A DNA stretch of 64,000 nt from Cytobacillus sp. S13-E01 (lineage in GTDB: Bacteria; Bacillota; Bacilli; Bacillales; Bacillaceae_L): positions 26,632-90,631 of the forward strand of contig NZ_JARFVC010000011.1 of assembly GCF_029193815.1 (NCBI RefSeq). The letters run 5' to 3'. Numbering within the stretch: the first letter of the stretch is position 1; the number at the start of each line of letters is the position of its first letter. The notes below the pieces were generated by a model. That model saw only the letters and a program-made list of their open reading frames with translations, did no database searches and was not told the origin of the DNA. The position numbers and the translations under genes were made by a program. Shown piece after piece: positions 39,104 to 46,769 of the stretch.

Positions 39104-39940
39104 ATGATTTTTATAAAAAAACTTTTTGTAGTACTCATAGGTGCACTATTAAACGCAATCGGCTTGAACCTATTTTTAATCCCAGCAGATGTTTATGCTA
39201 GTGGATTTACCGGTGTTGCTCAACTAATATCAAGGTCATTGGAAGATTATACACCTTTTTATGTTTCAACTGGTATTTTACTACTATTATTAAACATTCC
39301 TGTAACCATTTTAGGATGGAGAAAGGTTGGGAAATCCTTTACTTTATATAGCTTTTTATCAGTTGCAGCAACTACTTTTTTTCTAGCTATTATTCCATTA
39401 AAAAGTGTATCTAATGATATTTTATTAAATGCTGTTTTCGGTGGTGTAATAGCTGCTGTAGGGATTGGATTTACTTTGAAATGGGGTGCTTCAACGGGTG
39501 GTCTTGATATCGTAGCGATGGTTTTGTCGCATATGAAGGATAAGCCTGTTGGAACCTATTTATTCACGCTAAATTCTATCATCATTGTGACAGCAGGTTT
39601 TTTATACGGGTGGGAAAAAGCGTTATACACACTTGTAACACTTTATGTTTCAACGCGTGTGATTGATACCATACATACACGACATGAAAAGCTTACAGCA
39701 ATGATAATTACGAAAAAGTCTGATGAACTAAAGGAAGCCATCCAATCAAAGCTAGTTAGGGGTATAACAACCATTCCGGCAAAAGGTGCGTTCACCAATG
39801 AGAGTAAAGAAATGATGTATATTGTTATAACACGCTACGAGTTGTTTGATTTAGAACAAATAATTAAAGAGATAGACCCTGGTGCATTTACCAATATTGT
39901 AGAAACAGCGGGTATATTTGGATTCTTTAGAAAGGATTAA
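39104..39940 (+). CDS. yitT: YitT family membrane protein
   Basis: A 278-residue protein with five or six membrane helices (residues 1-165) and a cytoplasmic C-terminal DUF2179 domain of about 90 residues ending in the EIDPGAFTNIVETAGIFGFF type motif. GASTGGLDI near residue 130 is a family signature. Function is unknown; transport is suspected. I start at the ATG at 39104, eight bases after GGAGG, rather than the TTG at 39089 that overlaps the ribosome site. Synteny with yitT is kept. Confidence 0.92.
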   Translation: MIFIKKLFVVLIGALLNAIGLNLFLIPADVYASGFTGVAQLISRSLEDYTPFYVSTGILLLLLNIPVTILGWRKVGKSFTLYSFLSVAATTFFLAIIPLKSVSNDILLNAVFGGVIAAVGIGFTLKWGASTGGLDIVAMVLSHMKDKPVGTYLFTLNSIIIVTAGFLYGWEKALYTLVTLYVSTRVIDTIHTRHEKLTAMIITKKSDELKEAIQSKLVRGITTIPAKGAFTNESKEMMYIVITRYELFDLEQIIKEIDPGAFTNIVETAGIFGFFRKD

Positions 39941-40014
39941 TCAAGAAACCTTTTTATGAAAAGATTCGACTAATATTATGAATAACATCGAATTAATGAA
40001 GGAGTGGTTTTTGA

Positions 40015-40830
40015 ATGAAACGATTCTTCTTGCTTTTTATAATGAGTATACTAGTAGTTACAGGTTGCACTATTGAAACTACCAAGCAACAAGAACAAGG
40101 GGAGGGAAAAATGGAACAAGAACAAAATGCATTAGAATTCCTAAATACAAGTGTTGATATCCAAACTACTACACAATCGGCAACACTTTTAATCGCTCTT
40201 AAAAATACTGGGGAAAAGGATATTACCCTAACCTTCACTTCCGGACAAATGTTTGAAATTGTGATTAATGATGAGTCTGGAAATGAAATGTACCGCTATT
40301 CTATCGATAAAATGTTTACAATGGCAATAAAAGATCTAATCTTAAAGCCAGGTGAAAAAAAAGTATGGCAGGAAAAGTGGGACTATAAAACACAGACTGG
40401 TGAGAGCGTTGAGCCTGGGAACTACAAAGCGATTGTTTCAGTTGTAGCATCAAAAGTTAATGGTATCTCAGCCACTTCTTCCAAAAAGTTAAAAGCAGAA
40501 AAAGAGTTTACTGTTCCACAGCATTCAAATGCTTTTCGAAATATAAAAGTAACTGGTGAGGATGGATTTTATCATGTTACAGGTGAAGCAAGAGTATTTG
40601 AGGCTAGCTTTTTTTACTCAGTTGAGGATGGACATAATTACGTCATTCCGGAAACTGTCCAGACTGCAAGGGAAGGGGCGCCTACTTGGTCAAAATTCGA
40701 AATAGCGATTAATATTACAAAAGATAAACTACCTCAAAATGGTGTACTTTTAATACATCTATTCGAAAGAAGTGCAAAAGACGGTTCCGTTGTTAATTCT
40801 TATTTAGAAGTGTTAGAACAGTTTCAATAA
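40015..40830 (+). CDS. Lipoprotein with BsuPI-like and Gmad2-like domains
   Basis: A 271-residue predicted lipoprotein: signal peptide with Cys18 in VVTGC, then a Gln/Glu-rich linker. Residues about 40-165 resemble the BsuPI intracellular proteinase inhibitor fold, and residues about 180-270 resemble the immunoglobulin-like Gmad2 domain (VTGEARVFEASFFY and VLLIHLFERSAKDGS). In B. subtilis the ipi gene occupies this place after yitT. Here the inhibitor domain is on an exported lipoprotein, so it cannot be an intracellular inhibitor; a cell-envelope binding role is more likely. AAGGAG precedes the start. Confidence 0.85.
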   Translation: MKRFFLLFIMSILVVTGCTIETTKQQEQGEGKMEQEQNALEFLNTSVDIQTTTQSATLLIALKNTGEKDITLTFTSGQMFEIVINDESGNEMYRYSIDKMFTMAIKDLILKPGEKKVWQEKWDYKTQTGESVEPGNYKAIVSVVASKVNGISATSSKKLKAEKEFTVPQHSNAFRNIKVTGEDGFYHVTGEARVFEASFFYSVEDGHNYVIPETVQTAREGAPTWSKFEIAINITKDKLPQNGVLLIHLFERSAKDGSVVNSYLEVLEQFQ

Positions 40831-40868
40831 GGTAACAGGGGATGACATGAAGTCATGCCCCTGTTACC
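40831..40868. terminator. Bidirectional terminator
   Basis: GGTAACAGGGG...CCCCTGTTACC with an inner ATGAC/GTCAT pair, between convergent genes. Confidence 0.8.
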
Positions 40869-40874
40869 GTTACT

Positions 40875-41078
40875 TTAGTGAGATTGGAACTGGTCTAACT
40901 GATCTTGCATTTTGTGTAATTGTTCTTTTTCAGCTATTGTCGAATTTGCAAAGGCCGAAGACAGCTCATTTTTGGCAATCGCGATTGCCTCTTGGGAATT
41001 TAAATTAGCTTGTCCATTTACAGACTGCTCAGCAATAGCGACAGCTTCACGTGCTCGTCTGAATAATTCGTTCCCCAT
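40875..41078 (-). CDS. DUF3813-type small protein
   Basis: A 67-residue helical protein beginning MGNELFRRAREAVAIAEQS, with IAIAKNELSSAFANST near residue 34 and a Gln-rich amphipathic tail. The pattern matches the small Bacillus family DUF3813; no function is known. The ATG directly follows the stop codon of the 49-residue gene upstream, whose end GGAGGGG provides the ribosome site, so the two are translationally coupled. Confidence 0.8.
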   Translation of the reverse strand: MGNELFRRAREAVAIAEQSVNGQANLNSQEAIAIAKNELSSAFANSTIAEKEQLHKMQDQLDQFQSH

Positions 41079-41228
41079 TTAAACCCCTCCAAGTGAAGAC
41101 TTTTCCACATTATGAGCTTTCTTTGCTTCTGCTTCTGCATATGTCGAATGATAAGGGATTTTTTCAGAATACTTTTGCAATGCATCTACACCTTGTTGGA
41201 CAAAACGTTTTGATTTATTGCTACCCAT
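41079..41228 (-). CDS. Small conserved-looking protein (49 aa)
   Basis: A 49-residue basic protein starting MGSNKSKRFVQQGVDALQKY, followed by EKIPYHSTYAEAEAKKAHNV. Ribosome site GGGGGA about eight bases upstream. Its stop codon TAA is immediately followed by the ATG of the DUF3813 gene, so both belong to one operon. I do not recognise the family; the composition suggests a small helical, possibly nucleic-acid-associated protein. Confidence 0.72.
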   Translation of the reverse strand: MGSNKSKRFVQQGVDALQKYSEKIPYHSTYAEAEAKKAHNVEKSSLGGV

Positions 41229-41389
41229 TCGAATTCCCCCTTATATTAATAGCTAAAAAGGACGCATGAAGTAACGTCATTAAATAGTGTCCCGTATTTC
41301 ACGGTAGTTATAACGGTAATAATTTCAATAGGTAAAAAGACAATGAAAAAACTCTGACAACAAAGTATCCAGCATAAAGCTGAAGATAC

Positions 41390-42205
41390 TTATTTCTTAA
41401 GGTTTAATAACTCTTCTAAATATAGTGCAATACCATCGTCCTCATTTGAAAGTGTGACCTCGTTAGCAATGTTTTTAAGCTGTGGAATTGCATTACCCAT
41501 AGCGATCCCATGCCCAGCATAGTCAATCATCTCAAGATCATTATCTTCATCGCCAAATGCAATAATTCTATCTTGTGGAACTCCATAAAAATTAGCGATT
41601 CTTTGAAGTCCAACGGCTTTATTTAAGCCAGATTTAATTATTTCAATTACATGCCAGGGTGCCGCCCATCTCCTATGATCAATGACCTCTGCATGGACTT
41701 CTGATAAATGCTTACGAATGTTGTCAACTTGTGATTCCTCAGCATGAATAAGCACAGAGGTTGGATCATGTAGCAGAATTTTTCTTAGGTCACCTGTTTC
41801 AATTTTAGGTGTTCCTACACCAAAAATATCAAGGAGTTTCTCGTCATGCTGATGAAAATAGACATCATCTAAAACCTCAGCCAAAATATTCTTCGCTTCG
41901 AAGTCAACACTAGCCTCGACAATGTCTTTCACAATATGTAAATCAAGTGGAGTATGGTACATTCCCCATTTATCTTGCAGTGGGTGGTGAACGAGGGCAC
42001 CATTAAAGTTTACAATTGGAGTGGTTAAGCCAAGTTCCTTATAATACATTGAGCTAGAGCGATATGGACGCCCTGTTGCAATTACTACGATGTGACCGGA
42101 TTTCTTTGCTTCTTCAATAGTCTTTTTTGAACGTTCAGATATCGTTTTGTCATCCTTGAGCAATGTACCATCTAAATCAAGTGCAATTAAATGTTGTTTA
42201 GTCAT
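41390..42205 (-). CDS. yitU: HAD-IIB (Cof-type) phosphatase YitU
   Basis: A 271-residue cytoplasmic phosphatase. The HAD catalytic motif DLDGTLL is at residues 10-16 (nucleophile Asp10, acid Asp12), motif II is ATGRPY near 43, the motif III lysine is near 195, and motif IV GDEDNDLEMI is near 220. The C2 cap lies between. B. subtilis YitU dephosphorylates the riboflavin precursor ARPP; orthology is supported by synteny (yitU-yitV-yitW). AAAGGGGACATT precedes the start. Confidence 0.93.
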   Translation of the reverse strand: MTKQHLIALDLDGTLLKDDKTISERSKKTIEEAKKSGHIVVIATGRPYRSSSMYYKELGLTTPIVNFNGALVHHPLQDKWGMYHTPLDLHIVKDIVEASVDFEAKNILAEVLDDVYFHQHDEKLLDIFGVGTPKIETGDLRKILLHDPTSVLIHAEESQVDNIRKHLSEVHAEVIDHRRWAAPWHVIEIIKSGLNKAVGLQRIANFYGVPQDRIIAFGDEDNDLEMIDYAGHGIAMGNAIPQLKNIANEVTLSNEDDGIALYLEELLNLKK

Positions 42206-42301
42206 AATGTCCCCTTTATGTTTACTTTATTTTAATTGTACCATTTTACAAATCAATTAACAGGAAGGTATTACTAATGAAACTTATAAAGGAAACTTTT
42301 C

Positions 42302-42424
42302 TTAGTGGGGGTTTTCTTTCATTCCCCACTTAGGTTAGTTGAATTTATAACGCAATGGGCGCGCACGCCTTACTTGCAAATCCTGATCATCGCCTGGCTT
42401 TTACGGGCAGTTATTACTGCCCGT
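42302..42424 (+). other. Two hairpins in the yitU-yitV intergenic region
   Basis: CTTAGTGGGG...CCCCACTTAG (42301-42333) and the perfect ACGGGCAGT-TATT-ACTGCCCGT (42403-42424), the latter without a T run. They lie in the 320-base gap upstream of yitV. They could be leader RNA structure or repeat remnants. No other gene is seen in this gap; an ATG-open extension of yitV through it has no ribosome site. Confidence 0.4.
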
Positions 42425-42525
42425 TAGTGCGGGATAAAGTGTATTTTTTCCAAAAATATTTAAATGGTGTTACAATTAATTATATGTTCAGTCTTACATT
42501 GCTAAAACCAAAGGAGTTTAAAAAA

Positions 42526-43290
42526 ATGATCCTTATTGAAAATTGCAGGTTATCTGATATACCTGTTCTGCATTTAGTGAAAGAAAGTTATAAAAATGAA
42601 AAGCTTCCATTAGTATTTTTTATACATGGGTACACTAGTGCAAAAGAACATAATTTGCACTATGGTTATTTGTTAGCGGAAGCGGGTTTTCGCGTTGTAT
42701 TACCTGATGCTCTATATCATGGTGAGCGAGAAGTGAAAATGTCTGAGGATGAACTTAATTTTAAGTTTTGGGATATAGTAACAAACGAAATAGAAGAGTT
42801 AGAAGTACTAAAAAATGAGCTAATAACTAGAGGAATAATTGACCCAGAACGAATTGGTTTAGTAGGGACTTCAATGGGCGGAATAACGACATTAGGGGCA
42901 ATGACTCAATATTCGTGGATAAAGGCAGCTGTAAGCTTAATGGGAAGTCCTTATTGTGTGAAATTTTTACAAGGGCAATTGGCTGAGCTCAAACGATTAG
43001 GTCTATCAATTCCTTTAACGGATGAACAATTAAATTCACAGTTTGACAAGCTACGCAAATATGATTTGAGCTTACAGCCTCAAAAGTTAGATGAAAGACC
43101 ACTTTTGTTTTGGCATGGAGAATTAGATGAGGTTGTACCATTTCATTATACATATGAATTTTATAACCAAGTTAAAACAAAATATAAGGACAAAAGTCGT
43201 ATTAACTTTATTGTGGACCATAACGCAGATCACAAGGTTTCGCGAGAAGGATTACTAGCAACAGTCGAATGGTTTAAAAAACACTTATAA
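42526..43290 (+). CDS. yitV: Alpha/beta hydrolase (YitV-like esterase)
   Basis: A 254-residue serine hydrolase. The oxyanion segment FFIHGYTS is near residue 36, the nucleophile Ser lies in GTSMGG near 121, Asp in HGELDEVVP near 204, and His in DHNADHKV near 236, a complete triad. The start MILIENCRLSD at 42526 has AAGGAG about nine bases upstream; an ATG 57 codons earlier is rejected for lack of a ribosome site. Substrate is unknown. Synteny with yitV is kept. Confidence 0.9.
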   Translation: MILIENCRLSDIPVLHLVKESYKNEKLPLVFFIHGYTSAKEHNLHYGYLLAEAGFRVVLPDALYHGEREVKMSEDELNFKFWDIVTNEIEELEVLKNELITRGIIDPERIGLVGTSMGGITTLGAMTQYSWIKAAVSLMGSPYCVKFLQGQLAELKRLGLSIPLTDEQLNSQFDKLRKYDLSLQPQKLDERPLLFWHGELDEVVPFHYTYEFYNQVKTKYKDKSRINFIVDHNADHKVSREGLLATVEWFKKHL

Positions 43291-43306
43291 TTTGATTTGC
43301 TAATTA

Positions 43307-43350
43307 ATAAACCTCCAGGAAAGATAAAATTGATTACCTGGAGGTTTATA
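43307..43350. terminator. Bidirectional terminator between yitV and yitW
   Basis: ATAAACCTCCAGG / CCTGGAGGTTTAT stem, 13 bp, with flanking A and T runs. Confidence 0.85.
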
Positions 43351-43376
43351 AAAAATTATTTACTTATACATTTGTT

Positions 43377-43688
43377 TTAATCTCTAACTCCAAGTGCAAT
43401 TTTTGCATAACGTGACATTTTATCCTTCGTCCAAGGTGGATTCCAAACAATGTTAACTTCCACTTCTTTGATTTCAGGTAAATCGCTTAATACATTTTTG
43501 ATCTCCTCAACAATAGCCCCGGCTAAAGGACAACCCATTGAAGTAAGTGTCATCGTAACTGTCGTTTTACCCAGCTCATCTATGTCTACCCCATAGACAA
43601 GGCCAAGATTAACAATGTCGACTCCAAGCTCAGGGTCGTTTACTGTTTCCAACGCTCCCATGATATTTTCTTCAAGTGCTTTATCCAA
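43377..43688 (-). CDS. yitW: MIP18/DUF59 iron-sulfur assembly factor YitW
   Basis: A 103-residue SufT-like protein that helps mature Fe-S proteins. NDPELGVDIVNLGLVY near residue 18 and MTLTSMGCPLAG, with the conserved cysteine near 54, are signatures, and the tail RYAKIALG fits YitW. I take the TTG at 43688 (GGGAG seven bases upstream) as start, giving the family-typical short N-terminus. It has a close paralogue just upstream, controlled as part of the anaerobic operon. Confidence 0.9.
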   Translation of the reverse strand: MDKALEENIMGALETVNDPELGVDIVNLGLVYGVDIDELGKTTVTMTLTSMGCPLAGAIVEEIKNVLSDLPEIKEVEVNIVWNPPWTKDKMSRYAKIALGVRD

Positions 43689-43795
43689 ATGATTCACTCC
43701 CTTATTAAGGTATCTCATTTTAAGTATAACGAAATACGGTCTGTATTAAAAATAAGTTGACTCACTATATACAGTTCCCAAAAAATAATTTAAAA

Positions 43796-44095
43796 CTAGT
43801 AGCCACTTAGTTGTTTTTTTGCTTCTTCAGACATTCTATCAGGAGACCAAGCTGGAGCCCAAACCACTTCTACATCAATACTATTAACTTCTTTTACTTC
43901 AGATACGGCATACTTTACACCGCTCACAATGCTATCGTGGAGTGGACATCCAGGTGTTGTTAATGTCATTTTTATGACTACATCACCATTTGTTTCATTA
44001 ACCTCGTAAATAAGTCCAAGGTCAACAACATTAATATTTAACTCTGGGTCAATAACACATTTTAGTTCATCATAAATCTTTTCTACTGTTGTCAT
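43796..44095 (-). CDS. Second MIP18/DUF59 protein, end of FNR-type operon
   Basis: A 99-residue paralogue of YitW. It carries IDPELNINVVDLGLIYEV near residue 14 and LTTPGCPLHDSI with the reactive cysteine near 51; the end is EEAKKQLSGY. The start ATG at 44095 has GGAGG eight bases upstream. It lies 20 bases after the membrane protein gene and completes the DUF2249-DUF2249-membrane protein-DUF59 operon that starts from an FNR-type promoter. A role in Fe-S or metal-cofactor assembly under oxygen limitation is likely by family, not proven. Confidence 0.88.
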   Translation of the reverse strand: MTTVEKIYDELKCVIDPELNINVVDLGLIYEVNETNGDVVIKMTLTTPGCPLHDSIVSGVKYAVSEVKEVNSIDVEVVWAPAWSPDRMSEEAKKQLSGY

Positions 44096-44115
44096 TTGAA
44101 TTACCTCCATTACTT

Positions 44116-45360
44116 TTACTTTCGCAAGACATTTATGATCATTAAACAATAAGTAATCGTTATGCTGGTTACTATCCCTTGGCTAATAAGAAAAAGGATG
44201 TGACTATTAAAAAGATAAGCAAATAGAATACCTATGCTTCCAATCAAAAAGCCTGAAAATATGGGTATACTTGCATTGTCATTCATCATTTCTTTTAAGG
44301 TTGGTACATTTTCTTTTCCAATCAGCTTACTATATCGATGTGTCCACCAAAGAAAAGGCACAATTTTATACAAATATCCTATGATACTAAAGACAATCCA
44401 GTTGAAAATATAGAGATAAATTAGTATTCCGAAGAAAGAATAGTAGCTTGGGAAAAATGATAATAAAAACGCACTACTATGAATGATAAATCCAAATCCA
44501 ATAGCCATTAATGAGAAGACAAAGGGCTTATCAAGTTTTTTCTTTAGACGTGCTTTAATGATTAAAGAAATATGATAAGCAAAAAGGCCGAACGCAATCG
44601 CTAAGAACAATAATCCCAATTGGAACAGGTAGTTACGTTGTAAAATAAAGCTACCAACTGTTGTAACTAATCCAATAAGGTAAATAGAAACCACCCAATG
44701 ACTTAGCTTCATGGAAAAGCCATGCGCTAACGAAAACATCGGAACCATTTTATAAGAAAAACCAAAGATTAAAAGTGTAAACCAACCAGCCACACCTACT
44801 AAAATATGGCTCTTTAAAATAGTAAGATGTTCCATAATTTCTTGACCTGTAGACAAATTTAGGGCTAATAAAAGACCTAATAAGATCGTAAGCAACAAGC
44901 ATAATAAAGCACTACCAATGTATAATGTCAGCACATTTTTATTTGTTTGCTTTTTTATGGTCATAAACATTTGATACAAGAACATAAGTATTCCGATTAC
45001 TGTAAGTGTGCCACCATATAGCAAAAGATCTGGAAAATAGAAAAGTGATATTGACAGACTTGTAATCCCTAATGCACTAATCCCGAACTGAAAAAAACCA
45101 AATCGCTCATTCCATATCGCTGTCAAAAAGGCAACAGGTACAAGCTGATACATCGCTCCCATGGCAACCATTAAAGCCCAGCCAAGAATAAGTAAATGCG
45201 CTGCAGCCCAAATACTTGGGGTTCGAAAAACACCGTTAATAATTGTTACACCTGATGTGAGAATGATGACCTGTGAGATAATAAAAGCGAGTAAACTAAA
45301 AATGATAAATGAAAGTGGCAGCTTAATATTGGTTTCATTTCCGCTTTGCTTAGGAATCAT
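44116..45360 (-). CDS. Haem-copper-oxidase-like polytopic membrane protein
   Basis: A 414-residue protein with about twelve membrane helices, resembling subunit I-like proteins of the cbb3/NorB branch. Histidines sit in helices at AAAHLLILGW (near residue 50), LKSHILVGVAGW (near 180) and FSLAHGF (near 205). It lacks the contiguous HH pair and the GHxH pair of true oxidases, so a catalytic binuclear site is doubtful. NnrS-like haem/copper membrane proteins are the nearest idea. Start: ATG at 45360, seven bases after GAGGGTG. It is translated in an FNR-type operon with two DUF2249 proteins. Function unknown. Confidence 0.7.
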   Translation of the reverse strand: MIPKQSGNETNIKLPLSFIIFSLLAFIISQVIILTSGVTIINGVFRTPSIWAAAHLLILGWALMVAMGAMYQLVPVAFLTAIWNERFGFFQFGISALGITSLSISLFYFPDLLLYGGTLTVIGILMFLYQMFMTIKKQTNKNVLTLYIGSALLCLLLTILLGLLLALNLSTGQEIMEHLTILKSHILVGVAGWFTLLIFGFSYKMVPMFSLAHGFSMKLSHWVVSIYLIGLVTTVGSFILQRNYLFQLGLLFLAIAFGLFAYHISLIIKARLKKKLDKPFVFSLMAIGFGFIIHSSAFLLSFFPSYYSFFGILIYLYIFNWIVFSIIGYLYKIVPFLWWTHRYSKLIGKENVPTLKEMMNDNASIPIFSGFLIGSIGILFAYLFNSHILFLISQGIVTSITITYCLMIINVLRK

Positions 45361-45372
45361 TTTACTCACCCT

Positions 45373-45579
45373 CTATTTTGTAATGTCAATTTGATAACTT
45401 CCATCTGAGAGTGCAGTCGTACTATGTTTATAACCAAGATCATCAAGCTGCTCATAGAGAAACATAGGTCTACGGTCATTAATTATTGAGAGAGTTTCTC
45501 CACTTTTTATTTCCTCAAGTGCTTTAAGTGTTCTCATCATAGGCTGAGGTGGTTCGAGGCCTCTATTATCGAGTACCAT
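45373..45579 (-). CDS. DUF2249 protein (68 aa)
   Basis: A 68-residue protein of the DUF2249 family: NRGLEPPQPMMRTLKALEEI near the start and the IND-RRPMFLYEQLDDLGY middle are the recurring pattern, a small TusA/SirA-like alpha-beta fold. DUF2249 domains occur with Ric-type hemerythrin proteins and nitrogen-oxide genes. Its ATG overlaps the stop of the preceding DUF2249 gene (TAATG). Exact role unknown. Confidence 0.85.
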   Translation of the reverse strand: MVLDNRGLEPPQPMMRTLKALEEIKSGETLSIINDRRPMFLYEQLDDLGYKHSTTALSDGSYQIDITK

Positions 45580-45827
45580 TACTCCTCACCTCGTTTAATA
45601 AATGTTACCTTCCAATGTTTTTTATCGATTTCTTCTGCTTCATGTGTAAACCCCTTAGCTTTCATGACTGCAAATAGCGGGACAGGCTTAAATGGGGCAT
45701 GTAAGACAAAGGTGTCACCTTGATCAAGTGTTGATATTGCACCAATAATTTTTTGGAAAGGTTCAAGCTTATTTTTTATATCTTCTCTGACATCTAGTTC
45801 AACTATTTTTCCATTCGTTTGTTTCAA
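45579..45827 (-). CDS. DUF2249 protein (82 aa), first gene of FNR-type operon
   Basis: An 82-residue DUF2249 protein: VELDVREDIKNKLEPFQKI at the start, LDQGDTFVLHAPFKPVPLFAVM near the middle and a KGFxHEAEEIDKKHWKVTF end. I choose a TTG start at 45827 with AGGAGG about nine bases upstream; the longer ATG frame runs over the promoter leader. It is the first gene after an FNR-type site and precedes another DUF2249 gene, a haem-copper-like membrane protein and a DUF59 protein. Confidence 0.85.
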   Translation of the reverse strand: MKQTNGKIVELDVREDIKNKLEPFQKIIGAISTLDQGDTFVLHAPFKPVPLFAVMKAKGFTHEAEEIDKKHWKVTFIKRGEE

Positions 45828-45858
45828 TTTATTTAACCTCCTTGAATGTTCTATCTCT

Positions 45859-45901
45859 AGGATAATGATTTTCACTTATTAACATTGTGATATCCGTCAC
45901 T
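45859..45901 (-). promoter_or_regulatory. FNR-type promoter of the DUF2249 operon
   Basis: On the minus strand the palindrome AGTGACGGATATCACA (45901-45886) is followed by the -10 TATCCT (45864-45859); the distance from centre to the first -10 base is 29.5 bp. Same geometry as the other sites in the island. Confidence 0.75.
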
Positions 45902-46001
45902 AATTTAAATAATTTCAACCTCAAGTTTCTTGCCAATCTACTGATTTTTACTGTCGAAGGGTGATAGGGATGAGTAGGAGTTGTAAAATATAATCTAATA
46001 A

Positions 46002-46036
46002 AAAAATCACAGAAGTCTCACTTCTTCTGTGATTTT
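46002..46036. terminator. Terminator of the zinc-ribbon gene
   Basis: AAAAATCACAGAAG / CTTCTGTGATTTT stem; the arm overlaps the last codons and stop of the minus-strand gene. Confidence 0.8.
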
Positions 46037-46176
46037 GTAGTGTTATTATGATTCGATCCATCACAATCAAAACAAAGTAAAGTTGCTGTTGAACGTTCAA
46101 CTATGCCATTTAAAAATCCATCCATACAATAAATTTCTTTCCCGCATTCATTACAATTGCCTACTAGCTCTTTCAT
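46018..46176 (-). CDS. Small zinc-ribbon protein (52 aa)
   Basis: A 52-residue protein read directly: MKELVGNCNECGKEIYCMDG at the start, with a second LLCFDC pair near residue 35. Cys-x-x-Cys (8 and 11) and Cys-x-x-Cys (35 and 38) form a plausible zinc ribbon, and the tail is Asn/Thr/Lys-rich. AGGAGG is nine bases before the ATG, so it is expressed. It is divergent from a DUF2249 gene and shares the region with an FNR-type site. I do not recognise the family; small treble-clef proteins of this type often bind protein or RNA. Confidence 0.75.
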   Translation of the reverse strand: MKELVGNCNECGKEIYCMDGFLNGIVERSTATLLCFDCDGSNHNNTTKSQKK

Positions 46177-46259
46177 TTTAATCAACCTCCTGATAATTTC
46201 TATTAATACTTAAAGTATGACATAGATTGTCTTGCATATGATTAAAAACATGTGGTAGT

Positions 46260-46302
46260 AGTGATTTGGTTCACTTTTATATGGATACGAAAGTCGTATT
46301 AT
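46260..46302 (+). promoter_or_regulatory. FNR-type promoter of the 78-aa DUF2249 gene
   Basis: AGTGATTTGGTTCACT (46260-46275) and TATTAT (46297-46302), centre to -10 distance 29.5 bp. Confidence 0.75.
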
Positions 46303-46419
46303 TTACTTAGAAACAAATAGACCTACATCCTACCTAATAACAAGATTTATGAATAATGAGTCTAGTTGTTACCCCTGACACAGATAGGATGAAGGACATT
46401 TTCTAAGGAGGAATACAAA

Positions 46420-46656
46420 ATGATTCAATTCGCAGCAAAAATAAACGCGCCAGATTTTCCACCAAGGGAGAAACACCCAAGAATATTTCAAATGTTTGAT
46501 GAGTTAAAACCAGGTGAATTTATGGAGCTATCGAACGACCATGACCCAAGACCTCTTCAATATCAATTTATGATGGAACGTAAAAATCAATTCACATGGG
46601 AATACCTAGAAGAAGGTCCAGAGGTGTGGCGTGTTTCAATTGGCAAGACTGAATAA
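46420..46656 (+). CDS. DUF2249 protein (78 aa)
   Basis: A third DUF2249 protein, 78 residues. KHPRIFQMFDELKPGEFMEL near residue 19, NDHDPRPLQYQF near 40 and FTWEYLEEGPEVWRVSI at the end are the classic DUF2249 pattern with the conserved DHDPRPL. AAGGAGG is eight bases before the ATG. It is monocistronic between an FNR-type promoter and a terminator, so it is probably induced without oxygen. The family is associated with nitrogen-oxide metabolism; its biochemical role is unknown. Confidence 0.9.
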   Translation: MIQFAAKINAPDFPPREKHPRIFQMFDELKPGEFMELSNDHDPRPLQYQFMMERKNQFTWEYLEEGPEVWRVSIGKTE

Positions 46657-46666
46657 CGTTTATTGC

Positions 46667-46691
46667 AGGTCCCTATTATATATAGGGGCTT
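46667..46691 (+). terminator. Terminator after DUF2249 gene
   Basis: AGGTCCCTAT / ATAGGGGCTT stem with two G-T pairs, followed by TTTCTTT. Confidence 0.65.
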
Positions 46692-46769
46692 TCTTTCATT
46701 TAACGGTTGATTTCAAACTAGTTACCTTATATGATGAAAACTATCCGGAGATCAAAGAGGGTGTTGTAG

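Noticed and set aside
42355..42525. N-terminal extension of yitV
   Set aside because: No ribosome site at the upstream ATG, contains two hairpins, and the family starts at the internal Met with AAGGAG upstream.
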